From assembly GCA_015680685.1 (NCBI GenBank), contig MNCI01007732.1, positions 2,264 to 66,263 on the forward strand: 64,000 bases of DNA, read 5' to 3'. This DNA comes from Gnetum montanum (taxonomy: Eukaryota; Streptophyta; Gnetopsida; Gnetales; Gnetaceae). A program made the translations under genes and the position numbers. The stretch's first letter is position 1. Every line of letters begins with the position of its first letter. Positions 31,197 through 42,038 of this stretch are shown in pieces. The notes under the pieces were generated by a model. It did not search any database. It was not told the origin of the DNA and saw only the letters and a program-made list of their open reading frames with translations.

Positions 31197-33350
31197 CTAT
31201 TGTGTGAGCTGTAACGTAGAGCTCTTGTGGAGGGGCAATGCATAAGGGTTGTGTTTAGTGGCCCTAGGGGTAGAGTTAGGGTTGGTTTGTGGTTTAGGCG
31301 TTGGTGACTTGGGTTGCCACTGCTTGTATGTGGCCAAGTTGTTGGAACTTGGACTTGGGGTGGATGTCGCCAAAGCAACTTGTGTGTTTAACGTCGTGAT
31401 GGATGGTGGCTGGCAGTTTAACGTTGTATCGGATGGGTTGTTAGATGTTGCCCTTATGATGAAGGGTCTCTTGTTTCGGGAAGTTGTTGAAGGTACGGGA
31501 CTGCTAGGTTGCACTGCGTTGAGCAATTCTTTCTTTGCCATTCTTTCTAAATCATTTTGCAAAGTTTGACAAGTGTCTGTGTCATGTCTAGGCATTTGGT
31601 GGTAGTGGTAGTATGCACTTAAGTGAAAATGTTGTGGGACACATGCGTTGTATGTTGTAGTGGGATGACTTGCCAATTCAAAGTGTTTCTGGTTGTGTTG
31701 TAAGCATCAGCTGACATGCATTTGCATTGGACCAAACCAGCATTGAGGAGATATTCTAGCAATTTGGAAGGTTTTCCTAGCAAGGGTATGTGTTTGCGTT
31801 GTGTGCGCTCATGTCTAGTAGCGACTTGTGTGATGGCGCTAAAGCTAGAGCTGGCAACTTGGGGTGTTGAGGCCATGGGCCTGTTGGTTGCATGTGTTGN
31901 CAAAGCTAGAGCTGGCAACTTGGGGTGTTGAGGCCATGGGCCTGTTGGTTGCATGTGTTGGCATGGTGATTGTTGCGATTGTTGTGTTTGATGTTGCTTG
32001 TGTATCCTGCGCTATTTGTGTTGTTTGTGTTGGTTGCAGTTGTTGCATTTTTTGTTGTGCATGTTGTTGTTTGTGTTGTTGTGCATGTTGTTGTTTTTTG
32101 TGTTGGCTCCTGTAGGCTAAGTAGGATGGGTCATTGCTTGCTCTTGCGGCCTCTTTGATGCCCTTTGCTTGGTCAAAGGCCTGGGTAAGAGACTTTGGAG
32201 CCTGGTAGAGCAGTTTGGACTTGATGAAGTCATTGAGTGCACCCTTGAAGATTGCCAAGAGATGTGTTTCTATGATCGGCTCATGCATTTCATTGGCTGT
32301 GGCACTCCATCGCTGGAGGAAGGGTAGTATGGGCTCCAAGGGTCCTTGTTTGACGTGGAGGAGCTTGTCGATTGTCACTTTAGGTCTAATGTTGTATCTG
32401 AAGTGTGTCACAAACTGGTGTATGAGGTCCTCGAGGGATGCAATGGAAGCTTGGGGTAGGGCACGATACCAGTCTAAAGCTTTGCCAGTGAGCGATAGGG
32501 GAAAGAGGCATAGAATGGCATGTGGCTAGGAGTGCAATGTGATGGTTTCTATGTAGAATGTAATGATATGTGCATTGGGGTCACTATGATCATTGTATTT
32601 TGTCAGATGTCGCAATGAACTACCCACATGTAGTGTAAGGGGTGGGACCGTAGGACAAATCGGATCATCACGGTAAAAGTCCACCACCTTGGATGTGTTT
32701 GAGGAGGCAGCCTTAAGTTGGTTGATTTCCTCCATCAAAGTTTGGATGAGTTGGGACACTTGTTCCCAACTCATAGATTCACTAGCCGGTTGTCTTGACT
32801 GGACTCGCATAGGTTGTGTGGTGAAGGGTTGGATCACCAGTTGTGGGCTTTGCGAGTTTAATGTCATGGCATATGGTTGTTGGTAGTTTAACGTCATACC
32901 AGATGTGTGTTGGCAGTTTAAGGCCATACTAGGCCATGGATAGTTTAACGTCATCTCGGACGGATGATGAGCAGGTGCTTGAGGCACTAGTGAAACAGGC
33001 ATGACACATGTGGCGCTTGCGTAAATGTTGGGTTGAGGTTGGGGAGGTTGGGGCATGGCCCCAGCATAGGCATAAGGTACTTGTGTTGCTTAGGGCTAGG
33101 CCCCGTTGTACGTACAAGGTGTTTGGATTGTTTGGGGTTGGGCCCCAGTGTGCGTAGGCTGTGAAGCGAATGCCTTGGGTGTGTGCTCCAAGTGCTGTGA
33201 TTATTGTGAGGAAGCAAGGTCCTAAGGGCTGTCGGGTTCGGGTAAGGCCACGAACTCGTACTCGTACTCAGATGGCAACCTCGGGTAAGAGGAAGTCATC
33301 TCGGAATCATTATGTTGTGTGTATTGTATGTATTGGAGAAGGTGATCCAT
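31197..33350 (-). pseudogene. gag: Gag of element D
   Basis: On the minus strand an N-terminal Pro/Gln/Met-rich part (33056-32526) holds repeated MTLN units. A retrotransposon gag domain follows (32411-31960: THFRYNIRPKVTIDKLLHVK, KGALNDFIKSKLLYQAPKSL), then a Gln/His/Lys-rich run (KKQQHAQQHKQQHAQQ) and a C-terminal part (31676-31197) with CQTLQNDLERMAKKELLNAV. A 59-base exact duplication flanks an N at 31900 and disturbs the frame. Gag of D differs from Gag of A, B and C. Confidence 0.75.
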
Positions 33351-33583
33351 GTTGGTGGCAGTCAGTACTTAGACCAGCTTGAAGTTGAAGTTGTGCGGAA
33401 ATTACGGTGAATTTGGCTTTAAAACAGATGCGTTTTGTGTGTTTTTGTTGAAAAAACACTATAGCGGTACTATAGCAGCATGAAACGTGAGTATTGTAGT
33501 GTAAGCGTGAGTTTCAGCACTTGGTTTACACAGCGTTTGAATAGGTAGTGTGATCAGGGTTTTGATTAAATAGTAAACATGTT

Positions 33584-33603
33584 CATCCCTCCTTCTAGCG
33601 CCA
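33584..33603 (-). promoter_or_regulatory. Primer-binding-site-like sequence of D
   Basis: The minus strand reads TGGCGCTAGAAGGAGGGATG, beginning about six bases after the LTR end. It starts TGG, as expected for a site pairing with a tRNA CCA end. I cannot assign the tRNA with certainty. Confidence 0.5.
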
Positions 33604-33609
33604 TTTTAC

Positions 33610-35123
33610 TGTACTGACCTAAATCGTTAGTGTAAGGTTGGAAGGGAAAATAGGCATCGAAAGATCGTTGGGCATGCACAGCTAACCCTGCCTTCGCCTG
33701 AGGGCAAGCTATAAAAGAGAACGAAGGCAAAGTGCCTTGGATGGTTTGCACACAAATCAACCAAGGACTTCCCCAAGCGTAAGCTATGGCTAATGCTGGG
33801 GTTATCGTAAACGTTGTAAATGGAATGTAAATAGAATGCAAACAGTGATACGAAATGTAAACAGAGTGCAGAGCGTAAACAGAGACTAAATTGCAAACGA
33901 AGTGTAAACAGAGCTATATTGTAAACAAAGCATAAACAGAGTAAACAATATAAATGGAAGGTAATAATAAAACTATATTGTATTGTTTAACAAGAGTGTG
34001 CACCGGTCAGAGCGTAGTTGCGTGTGTGATAGCAAGTCAAGCGCTAAGCCCCAGAGTGATGTGGTGAGGTGTTTGCAGGTGCTTAGATGCTAGGAGTCTT
34101 GTGTGCTTGAGCATCCAAGGTTCAAAGTTACTCTTTCTTCAAAATTTCCAACCCCTTTTAAGTGAATTGATAGGGTATTTATAGGGTTTGGCTGGGCTCG
34201 GGCACGGAATCCATGGATGGAATCGATGGTCGAGAGATGAGAGGAAATAGGATCGTGTGACACGTGTCCGGTAGATAGCTATGTGTGAGTTGGTTGTGTG
34301 TAGGCAGGCTACGTTCTTGACCAGGTGCATTGTATCTTACAACGTGTGGCTTACTCAAGCCCATGGAAGTACATACAATTTGGACCATGAGGGCTTGACA
34401 AGCGCACAAATGAAGATTTACAAAGAAAATAAAGAGGGATTGACTCTGGCTAGCTTAAAACTTCTTGGTCCTTGAATCAACTACTACAGGATGTTGATTT
34501 GAGTAGTTTTGTGGCCGTTTGAGGTGTTTCTATTCCACCCGGGCTCCCAGCATGAGTTGATTTGGTCCTGGTGTGTCCTTAGCGTGTGTTTGGAGTGCTT
34601 TTGTCTAGGCATGAATAGTGTTCACGTTGATGAATAGTGTTTACGTTGATGAATAGTGGTCACGTTATGAATAGTGTTTACGTTGATGAATAGTGGTCAC
34701 ACTGTGAATAGTGGTTATGCTGGACTCATGCTGCAGCATGACCATAGCGTGACCATAAAATCTTGCACTTTTTGGAGTTGAAATGTGGAAGTTTTGTAAG
34801 CTGGGACTGGAGGTTGTCGACCATGAACCCTGGGAGTGATGTGCACCTTTAAATCTTGTCATTTTAGCTCAATTTTGAGGTTGTGAAAGTTGGTCACGTT
34901 GCACTCACGTTGCAGCATGACCACAATGTGTGTTGCAGTGTGTGTTGGAAAATGTGTTGAATTTGGCTCGAAATTTATAGTGTGAGTTGCCTAGGACAAG
35001 CCAGCGTGAGTGACCAAGGTAAGCAAGCATGAGTTTCATGCCTTAGTCAAATGTTTGGCTCCTAAATGTTGGAAAGGGCTTGAGTCATTCTCGAAGTGCT
35101 AGGATGAAATTAGTGGTGTTTCA
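33610..35123 (-). repeat. 5' LTR of element D
   Basis: This is a near copy of the left D LTR with TATA near 34171-34185 (minus). The 19-base tandem repeat (34611-34715) differs in copy number and is partly rearranged compared with the left LTR. Confidence 0.88.
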
Positions 35124-35128
35124 TTAGT

Positions 35129-35890
35129 CTTTTGGCGCAATTTGGATTTGGTTATAGCCACTATAACCATCCAAAAAGCTATAATAATAATGCCCTACGA
35201 TGGTATCCAACACTTGGTCCACAAATGGGAGCAGGAAGTGAGCTTTGAAGGTAGCCATGTTGAGCATTCAGAAATCTATACAGACCCTCCATTTTCCACC
35301 CTTCTTTGGCACAATAACGAGTGGGCTAACCCATTCGCTATCTTCAATGGAGTAGATGAACCCTGCTTTTAGCAACTGCTCGATTTCATCTTTGATGACC
35401 TACTTTAATTTGGGGCTCAACCACCTTTGTGGTTGTCATCGTGGCTTCATGGAGGGGTCAATATAAATCTAATGTTGGCAAACCCTGGGATCAACCCCTA
35501 TTAATTCAAGATATGACCATGCAAAAGCAGCATCCCATTTGTTCATCACCTTCAACAACTTCTTCTTTTGTTCAGGGGCAAGGGTGGCATTGATAATCAC
35601 CGATTTCCCATTCTACAGAAATGCATATTCTAAGTGGGCTGGTAAGGATTTGAGTTCTAGGGGCTCTTGTTTAAAATTTTCAAGGATTTGTAACTTTTCC
35701 CAATCATCATGGTCATCAACAGTGGATACTTGTTGATGGACCTCTTCCAACGCATCCATGCTCTCGACATAGGCACGTACTAGCCCCTCAGATGGTTCCA
35801 TGCATAAAGTGCTGCTAGTAGGTTCAGCGGTCAGCCACTGGGTACCTTCTTGATTTGTGGCTGCTACATACAGACATTGTTGAACCTGTG
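35129..35890 (-). pseudogene. Reverse transcriptase N-terminal part of element C
   Basis: Right of D, the minus strand reads WDAAFAWSYLELIGVDP, then GFIYSIEDSEWVSPLVIVPK, KWRVCIDF and FLDGYSGYNQIQIAP, and is then cut by D. These are the fingers and palm motifs of an Athila/Tat-like gypsy RT. The continuation is at 27140 and below. Stops are present. In active relatives RT copies element RNA into cDNA in the virus-like particle. Confidence 0.85.
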
Positions 35891-35893
35891 ATT

Positions 35894-36487
35894 CCTCGGT
35901 ACACTGACTGCATGCTTAAATAGATGTCCACTTAGCAGACCATAGCTGCTGCACACAGTTGCACCCGAAGTCACTGTACGCGATGCATGGAATGCACTTC
36001 TTCTCGATCTTTCCAAAAGGATTTTCCTTTGAAATTTCAAGGGAAAGATCTTAGAGTCCTAATCTTGCATCCACCATGCTTAGCCAGGCTCTTCCCATTA
36101 TGATTCGAAATTTTCCCTTGTAATTCTTAACATGAATGACAAGGAAGTTGGTAGGATAGGACCACCCATAAATGGTGGTCATAATGTCTTCCTCGATACA
36201 CCAACTGCATGCTTGAATAGATGTTCTCTTAGCAAACCATAGCTGTTGCACATAGTTGCACCGGAAGTCACTATACGTGATGCATGGAATGCACTTCTTC
36301 TCGATCTTTCCAAAAGGATTTTCCTTTGAAATTTCAAGGGAAGGATCTCAGAATCCTAATCTTGCATCCACGATGCTTAGCCAAGCTCTTCCCATTATGA
36401 TTTGAAAGTTTCCCTTGTAATTCTCAACACGAATGATAAGGAAGTCGATAGGATAGGGCCACCCACAAACGGTGGTCACAATGTCTT
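35894..36487 (-). repeat. Two-unit 297-bp tandem duplication in the C protease region
   Basis: Units 35894-36190 and 36191-36487 are highly alike over their whole length, starting at CCTCGGTACAC and CCTCGATACAC. The period of 297 is divisible by three, so the duplication would keep frame. It repeats the protease C-terminal block GRAWLSMVDARLG. Differences between the units show that the duplication is not recent or that it is a genuine element feature. Confidence 0.8.
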
Positions 36488-36700
36488 CCACCAATCCTAA
36501 GGGAACAGTAATGGATTGGTCTGCTAGCTCAAGCCAAATGTTGCTCTTCTTTAACGGGGGCAGGTTCCAAGTCTTGTACATGTAATGTGAAATCAAGTTA
36601 ACTCCCGATCCCGAATCCAGAAGAGCTTTACATGGCTCATTTCCTGCCACTTGAAGATAGATGAGGGGGCTTCTGGGGATAGTCAATTTTCAAGGAAGAT
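36348..36700 (-). pseudogene. Aspartic protease of element C
   Basis: The minus-strand frame reads PRSPLIYLQVAGNEPCKALL, then DSGSGVNLI with the catalytic DSG, then ITVPLGLVEDIVTTV and IIMGRAWLSIVDA. This is a complete-looking retropepsin domain of gypsy type. It sits between gag and RT as expected. The C-terminal block is repeated at 36051-36251 by the tandem duplication. Confidence 0.85.
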
Positions 36701-39227
36701 GACATACCTTTATCCAGTCTATCATATGATGTGTGAGCATGACCATCTATACATTGGAGGGCGTTTGGTTTGAAGGCTGCTTGAAGGATGGAATAGTGAA
36801 GGCAATTGGAGGTTTAGAGGCACTAGCCATAGGTGTGTGTGTAAGGGTATGTTTGGGTTATTGGGCCAAATTTTTTCATGGCTTTGCTTTCGGTCCACTC
36901 GGCTGATGAGCTAGTTGTAAGTTAATAGCCCTTGTAGCGTTATGTTGCTATGGCTGTGGTGGTATTTTCCCCTACATAGGTGGAGTAGGTGGTAGCTGAG
37001 TGGGATGTTGTTGAGTAGGGATGATAGGAGAAGGTGATGGAGGGTAGTAGAGATGTGGGTTCTCCCCCTAGGTGATGGAGATTGTGCTCGGAAGTATTTC
37101 GGGGGGGTGGTAATGATTTTGAAAAGTCATGTAACTAGAAGAGTCCCACGGGGAGACTGGTTGCTGAATATAGTACCCATAGGGATCTGGCTACTGGTAA
37201 GGGTACTGTTGCCTTGGAGTTGGCATCCCTCATGATTGTGGGTGCTGCCATTGCCAAAAATATTCATAAGGTTGCGGTGGCGCTCCACTTGGATAATATC
37301 CTTACTGCTAGTGGAACTGCCTAGGATTGCCTTGTGGGTAAGGCAACCTTCAGGGTGTTTACCTCTTTGCCAAGCGAGGATTCAACGCATACACCCTCGA
37401 CTCTTGTAGATGTGACACTATGGGACAACACCCCTTAGGATATCTGTATTGGCATATGTCACATTCATCATCTCCTTCTGTATCAGAGTCTATAACTTAT
37501 TATAATACAACAACTTTTCCCTTACCCTTATGGTAGGCACGTTCAGCTTCCTTCCTCTTACGCCGATCATGATCATTACTTTGCTCTTTGGACTCCTCTA
37601 CGATTTTTAGAACACTTTGAAATTTTTTGTCCAAAGAGTCCCACATCTTATCAACCTTGGTCGATATTTTAGAAGTAAATTTTTGTAAGGGCAATTTTTT
37701 ATGATTCACCGCTGCATCTAGTGGTGATTCCTCCTCATCTTCACAAAATTGGACTTCCCTCTTTCTAATAGAGGGATCCCAATTATACTCTTTTGCACTT
37801 TCCTTCTTTCTAAGATCCTCCTCTTCTTTAGCCACTTGCTTAATTAAGCACTACAGTTGATAGGCCCTTAGCTCTGATAGTTGTCCTTGGGCGTACACGC
37901 CAAGGGTCTTTCTGGTTTGAAAGCGGATCCCATCAATGATATGGCAAAGCTGTATCTGTTGAGAGTAGCCATTACCAGGGAATTGATGTAATGATGAGTA
38001 GTATCTGTTCATGGCTGCATCCAAGGGTTCATAACCACCTTGCTTCCATCCTTGGATTTGGCGTCTCAGGTTAGCGACTCTCGAGTAGGTTTGATACTTG
38101 TCGTTGAAGATTTTTGGCATCATACTCCATCTCTTAATTGATTTTGGCTCCAAAGATTGGTACCAGCTTTCTTCTTCTTTGATGAGTGTGCGAGGGAATA
38201 GCTTAAGTTTCTTCCAATCATTATCTATGTTCTGCAGGGTGCAAACATCATGAAATTCTTGCAAGTGAGTCTGTGGATCACAATTATATCCCCCTTCAAA
38301 TTTGGGGTTGTTGTTCATGTCAATGCGCTTGATCCGTCTATCTTTCAAGTGCCTACTGGGTATTTGAACTGCCTCGGTGTTATTGAGCATCCTTCGAGAA
38401 GCCAACAATGGTTTATCCGAGTCATAGTCCTGCTGAAGGTCACGATGTTTGTGATGATTTCGGCTGCCTCTCCTTTCATGACGGTGAGACTCGTGTGATT
38501 GGTCATGCCCTCCCTCATGTTGTTCCCTTTAACCCTTGCAACCACCGTCACCCCAATCCTTTCTACCATGATTATGATCGGAGTTGGAACTATATGAAGG
38601 TAGAGTGGAGTGAGAGGATGGAGATGAGGAAGAGGAATTGCCATCACCCTGGTGTCGATCTCCTCCTCTACTTTGATGATGGCCTCGATCTTCATGCCCA
38701 TCTTTACTTTTTCCATGACCTCTCTTGCGTGATCCCCCATCTTCCTGGGGATCTTGGTCACTTGGTTGCTTGTTTTGAATGATGGACTAAATGATCTGAT
38801 GCCTCCGAGGAAGTTTGGCTAAATGAGAATCATGAAAGATAGGCTCCTCATCATTTTGTAGCCCTTGCAAGAATAAGGATTTACTGAACCATTTTTCCTT
38901 CATGTGTTCATACCGTTCTTCTTGCTGCTGGTCTTATACACATTGTGCCTCAGTTGGAAAATACTCCCGGTAGTCATGGTCCTCCATGATGTACTCCACA
39001 CCACGGTCTTGAATGCCTAGTCTGGTAAGATTGTGAAACAGCATTCGAGGAGCCGATCGGTTAGGCAGTAATACAATGTTGCCATCCATGTCCCGCTAGT
39101 GTAGATGCTCATCCTAATGTAGGATGAAGGTGAAGTTGGGGACATATTCATCTGGATGCGTGTATACCACCAGACACTCTTGTGGCACTGGTGGGTTGGA
39201 TCCATCTCGCTTGTGAGAAGAATACAT
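36700..39227 (-). pseudogene. gag: Gag of element C
   Basis: The likely start is ATG near 39227 (MYSSHKRDGSNPPVPQECL). The retrotransposon gag domain is in 38408-37851: FEGGYNCDPQTHLQEFHDV, KSIKRWSMMPKIFNDKYQTY and CHIIDGIRFQTRKTLGV. A charged region (37835-37500, KKLPLQKFTSKISTKVDKMW) and a cysteine motif CDICQYRYPKGCCPI near 37465-37425 follow, then a Pro/Tyr/Gln-rich tail to about 36700. The order matches Gag of A and B. Stops separate the parts. Confidence 0.8.
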
Positions 39228-39370
39228 TTTGGATGTTAGATAATGCACTATTTGGTGTACCCTACTTTTTACTTAGGTTGCCTAACGTGCATAGATTTTA
39301 CTATCTTGGGTCCATTCCAACGATGTGAATGATAATTTTGCTAAGGTTAGATAGCGCATGTAAGACTAAC

Positions 39371-39390
39371 AGTCCTTAGCAACGACGCCA
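39371..39390 (-). promoter_or_regulatory. Primer binding site of C (tRNA-Asp type)
   Basis: The minus strand reads TGGCGTCGTTGCTAAGGACT one base after the LTR end. It is a diverged version of the TGGCGCCGTTGCC tRNA-Asp complement seen in A. Confidence 0.8.
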
Positions 39391-39391
39391 A

Positions 39392-40292
39392 TGATGAGCA
39401 GCGAAGTAGCCCTACATCCAACCATGCAAATCACGAGCATTCACACGTGACTTGGTCAAATTCTGTAGATTGTAAGCACTTTGCATATACCAAACCCTAA
39501 CAAGCAAAACCTTGTGTTAGAATGGTCATTGTCTTCTCAACCTCACTTGTGGTTTTCTGATGTGATGGTTAAGTGAGATTGAGGCAAATGATTTTTTTGG
39601 CTTTTCTCTTTATCTTCTAAAGTCTAATTCTTGAAATGAAATGTGAGGAATGGAATATTGCGTAATCTATAATTATCCTAATCTATCTCTTAACTCTTCC
39701 TAGCATAACCATCTGATTTGATCTTCCGTGCACATCCTGAGCATCCCCTAACCACTACTGGGTTACTAGACGTTAAGCGTCACTAGGTTGCCAAGTGTGG
39801 GGTTTACGTTTGAGATGGTCGTACTTATGGTTTTTACAAGATATGAAAGAGCGATGACGATTGAAGTGATAACAATGAAAACTTAAGGAATTATTAAAGC
39901 ATAGAAATATTAAACTATTAAATGCTCAAATGACTAAATCCAATTGCTGCAAGGAATGCTTGAAAAGCTCATCTTTATTGTCGGTCACACCAATGGGCTT
40001 AGGTACATTAGTGCTCAAATAAAGAGCCAAACACCTTTCTCACACCTGTTGTAGGCACTTGGAAAATATTCTAACTCTCACGGAAACAAACTGCAAGAGC
40101 TTCGCTACAATTGCCAAAAGATGCCTAAGTATGGTAGAAGCACACTTATTTATAGGCTAAAATAGACACTGCTTAAACGAGGCCACGTAGACGCATGGAC
40201 AGATGCGTAAATAGGGCCACATCAACGCGGTTGCGTATACGGGGCCCGTATATGCAGCCCAGTTAATGCATCGATTGATGAGCATTTCATCA
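39392..40292 (-). repeat. 5' LTR of element C
   Basis: This is a near copy of 18738-19612. It starts TGATGAGCAGCG and ends GCATTTCATCA, with a minus-strand TATA at 40148-40157. Its U3 contains GGTTGCGTATACGGGGCC (40229-40246), which is diverged in the other LTR but repeated in the ORF2 upstream region. Confidence 0.9.
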
Positions 40293-41380
40293 CTAGCCAA
40301 AATAGAGACTTGTACTTTGTCATTTATGCAGCACTTTTTGGTAGTATAATAAGATTATCTTTATGAAATTGTTTGTTAAGCTCAGAGGGTTTGGAAAATT
40401 TGTAGTTAGATGGAATTGGAATAACTTCATTGTGTAGTGTTTTCTCATGTTAATTTATCTTGCTTAAATATTTGAGATTTCACATAAATTTGCTTTCTTT
40501 TCTTTCTTTTTCTAAGTCCATTGAATCTCGCTCCATTTCTAGTTTTCTTGTGGGCTTTCTCTCTGGGGGGAAATTAGGAGTAGATTGGTAGAATTGTGCT
40601 TAAACATTTTTGCAAAATTTTATATGTTACAAGTAATGTATTTTAGGGACCGTATAGACTAAGCAATTCAACAAAATAGAAATCTCAAGCAACTCATAGT
40701 ATTTGACAAAGTTAGCTAAATCTCTTTTATGATAGTTAAGTACAATTTTAAACATAACCTAATTATTTCAACATTTGCAATGGCAAACACATACTCACGA
40801 TTAGTTTGTTTTATAACTACTAAGTCTATTTAGAGGTATCTGAGCCTTGGTGTTGCTAGAGACTAGCAAGCATGTAAACCCTATTTTAAGAACACCTTCG
40901 ATCTTGTGACCCCTAGTCATGAGATCTGGAGGCCATCCAATGTTGGTAGTCGCAAATGATTGCAAACACATACCCATTAAGACATCCAATCATGCATGGG
41001 ATAAACATTACAAATATGGTAAAAACTGAAATCCCATTTTCATGACCTCATAAAATCTTGTGTGCATTCTCCTACTCACTGTGCTCCACCGTTGTTGTTG
41101 CGATCGGCCGTTGCCACTGTGCTCTGTCACTATTGCCTCACTTCATTGCTACCGTCGCACTTTGCAGCTTTTGTTGCACTTCGTAGCTCTTGTTGTGCTT
41201 TGCTATTGTTCTTGCCGCTACCACTCTATCACTTTCTACTCCATCACTTTCTACCTTGTTGTGCCCAGTGGTGGTTTGCTCTACTTCGCTTCTCCTCTCC
41301 TCGACAATAGCACGTTCGATAAGCAATTGTGGATCATTTTCTTTACTTTTTTTTCTTTTTTGAAAATTGGCATTTGTTTA
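40293..41380. other. Flank right of element C
   Basis: No gene is supported. The first several hundred bases are AT-rich and may continue the LTR-like segment left of C. From about 41060 to 41330 there is a CT-rich, locally GC-richer block with many TTG/CTT words. It has open frames on + (41060-41407) but no recognisable domain. Confidence 0.4.
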
Positions 41381-41386
41381 CTATTT

Positions 41387-41406
41387 GGGTTTAGGGTTTG
41401 GGTTTA
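41387..41406 (+). repeat. Short telomere-like tract
   Basis: GGGTTTAGGGTTTGGGTTTA is about three units of the plant telomere repeat TTTAGGG with one change. It may be a chance tract, a telo-box, or a relic of repair. Confidence 0.4.
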
Positions 41407-41589
41407 ATTTTAGTGTGAGGCTATGCATCTCGCTCATTTTTATTTTAAAATATTCTAAGTATGCAATAGAATGAGTCTCGCATTTGATATTTTTTGCTAT
41501 GCAAGTCTATGCAACTCGCACTTCAACTATGGAACATGTAATGCACTGCGACTTGCATGAATTTATAGTTTCATATTTAGTTTTATGGA

Positions 41590-41960
41590 GGACTACAACC
41601 ACATTGTGAAGCACAGTTTTGTGGCACTGTTTTTTAAATGTCTTGATTTTTGATTGCGAGAGACCTGCACCTCGCATTGTTTGTTGACATCTATTTGTAT
41701 ATGAAAACTATGACCATAACACAACATGTAGTTTCGTAGCACTATTTTTTTATTTTTCTATTTTCGATTGCAAGAGACATGCACCTCACAATTGTTGTTG
41801 AAATATATTTAATATGATAAACTGTGATCACATTGTGACCCATAGTTTCCTGGCATTGTTTGTTATTTTGTTTTTTTTAGATTATGTGAGAATTGTGCCT
41901 TGCAATTTGCTAGTAGTAGGATTGCGAGTGAACTATGAGCCATAGTTTTGTAGCACTATT
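41590..41960 (+). repeat. About 115-bp tandem repeats
   Basis: Three to four diverged units begin near 41592, 41708, 41822 and 41935. They share words such as CATAGTTTnGTAGCACT and GCGAGAGACCTGCACCTCGC. They lie immediately upstream of the Ulp1-like gene. Confidence 0.6.
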
Positions 41961-42038
41961 TCTAATGTGTGCTAATAATGCTAATTTTAATGTAGGATAG
42001 CTATAGTTGGTTAATTGTTTTCAAAGTTATATCCAATC

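Larger units (their letters stand above)
27146..35123 (-). mobile_element. LTR element D (gag-protease only), nested in C
   Basis: D is an LTR element in minus orientation: LTRs 27146-28626 and 33610-35123, termini TGTACTGACC and GTTTCA, target duplication CTAGT (27141-27145) / TTAGT (35124-35128). On the minus strand: PBS-like site, gag, aspartic-protease-like region, then about 2 kb without recognisable coding, then polypurine tract (AAAAAGGGG) and LTR. RT, RNase H and integrase are absent, so it is non-autonomous and unrelated in LTR sequence to A, B and C. It inserted in the RT domain of C. Confidence 0.88.
18738..40292 (-). mobile_element. Ty3/gypsy element C (Athila/Tat-like, with ORF2), host of D
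   Basis: C is a large LTR retrotransposon in minus orientation: LTRs 18738-19612 and 39392-40292, target duplication CTAGT (18733-18737) / CTAGC (40293-40297). Order on the minus strand: PBS, gag with cysteine motif, protease (tandemly duplicated in part), RT, RNase H, integrase, a long spacer with a putative promoter, ORF2, polypurine tract. Pol motifs such as EWVSPLVIVPKKGGKWRVC and FLDGYSGYNQIQIAP place it near the Athila/Tat part of the gypsy group. Element D (27146-35123) splits the RT. Many stops make it inactive. It is the only A/B/C-type member in the window with readable pol. Confidence 0.9.

Noticed and set aside
31970-32158. Plus-strand frame of Val, Leu and Cys that looks like a membrane protein
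   Set aside because: It is the antisense shadow of the Gln/His-rich run in the D gag on the minus strand.
17920-40673. A complete copia LTR starting TGTTGG at 17920 and ending TTCAACA at 40673 around element C
   Set aside because: The flanking five bases (CTTAA and AAATA) do not match and no second LTR or internal region was found, so only a tentative left part is listed.
41060-41407. Two overlapping plus-strand frames of 115 and 82 residues rich in Leu, Cys and Ser
   Set aside because: They come from a CT-rich low-complexity block, with no domain, no splice context and no homologous frame elsewhere in the window.
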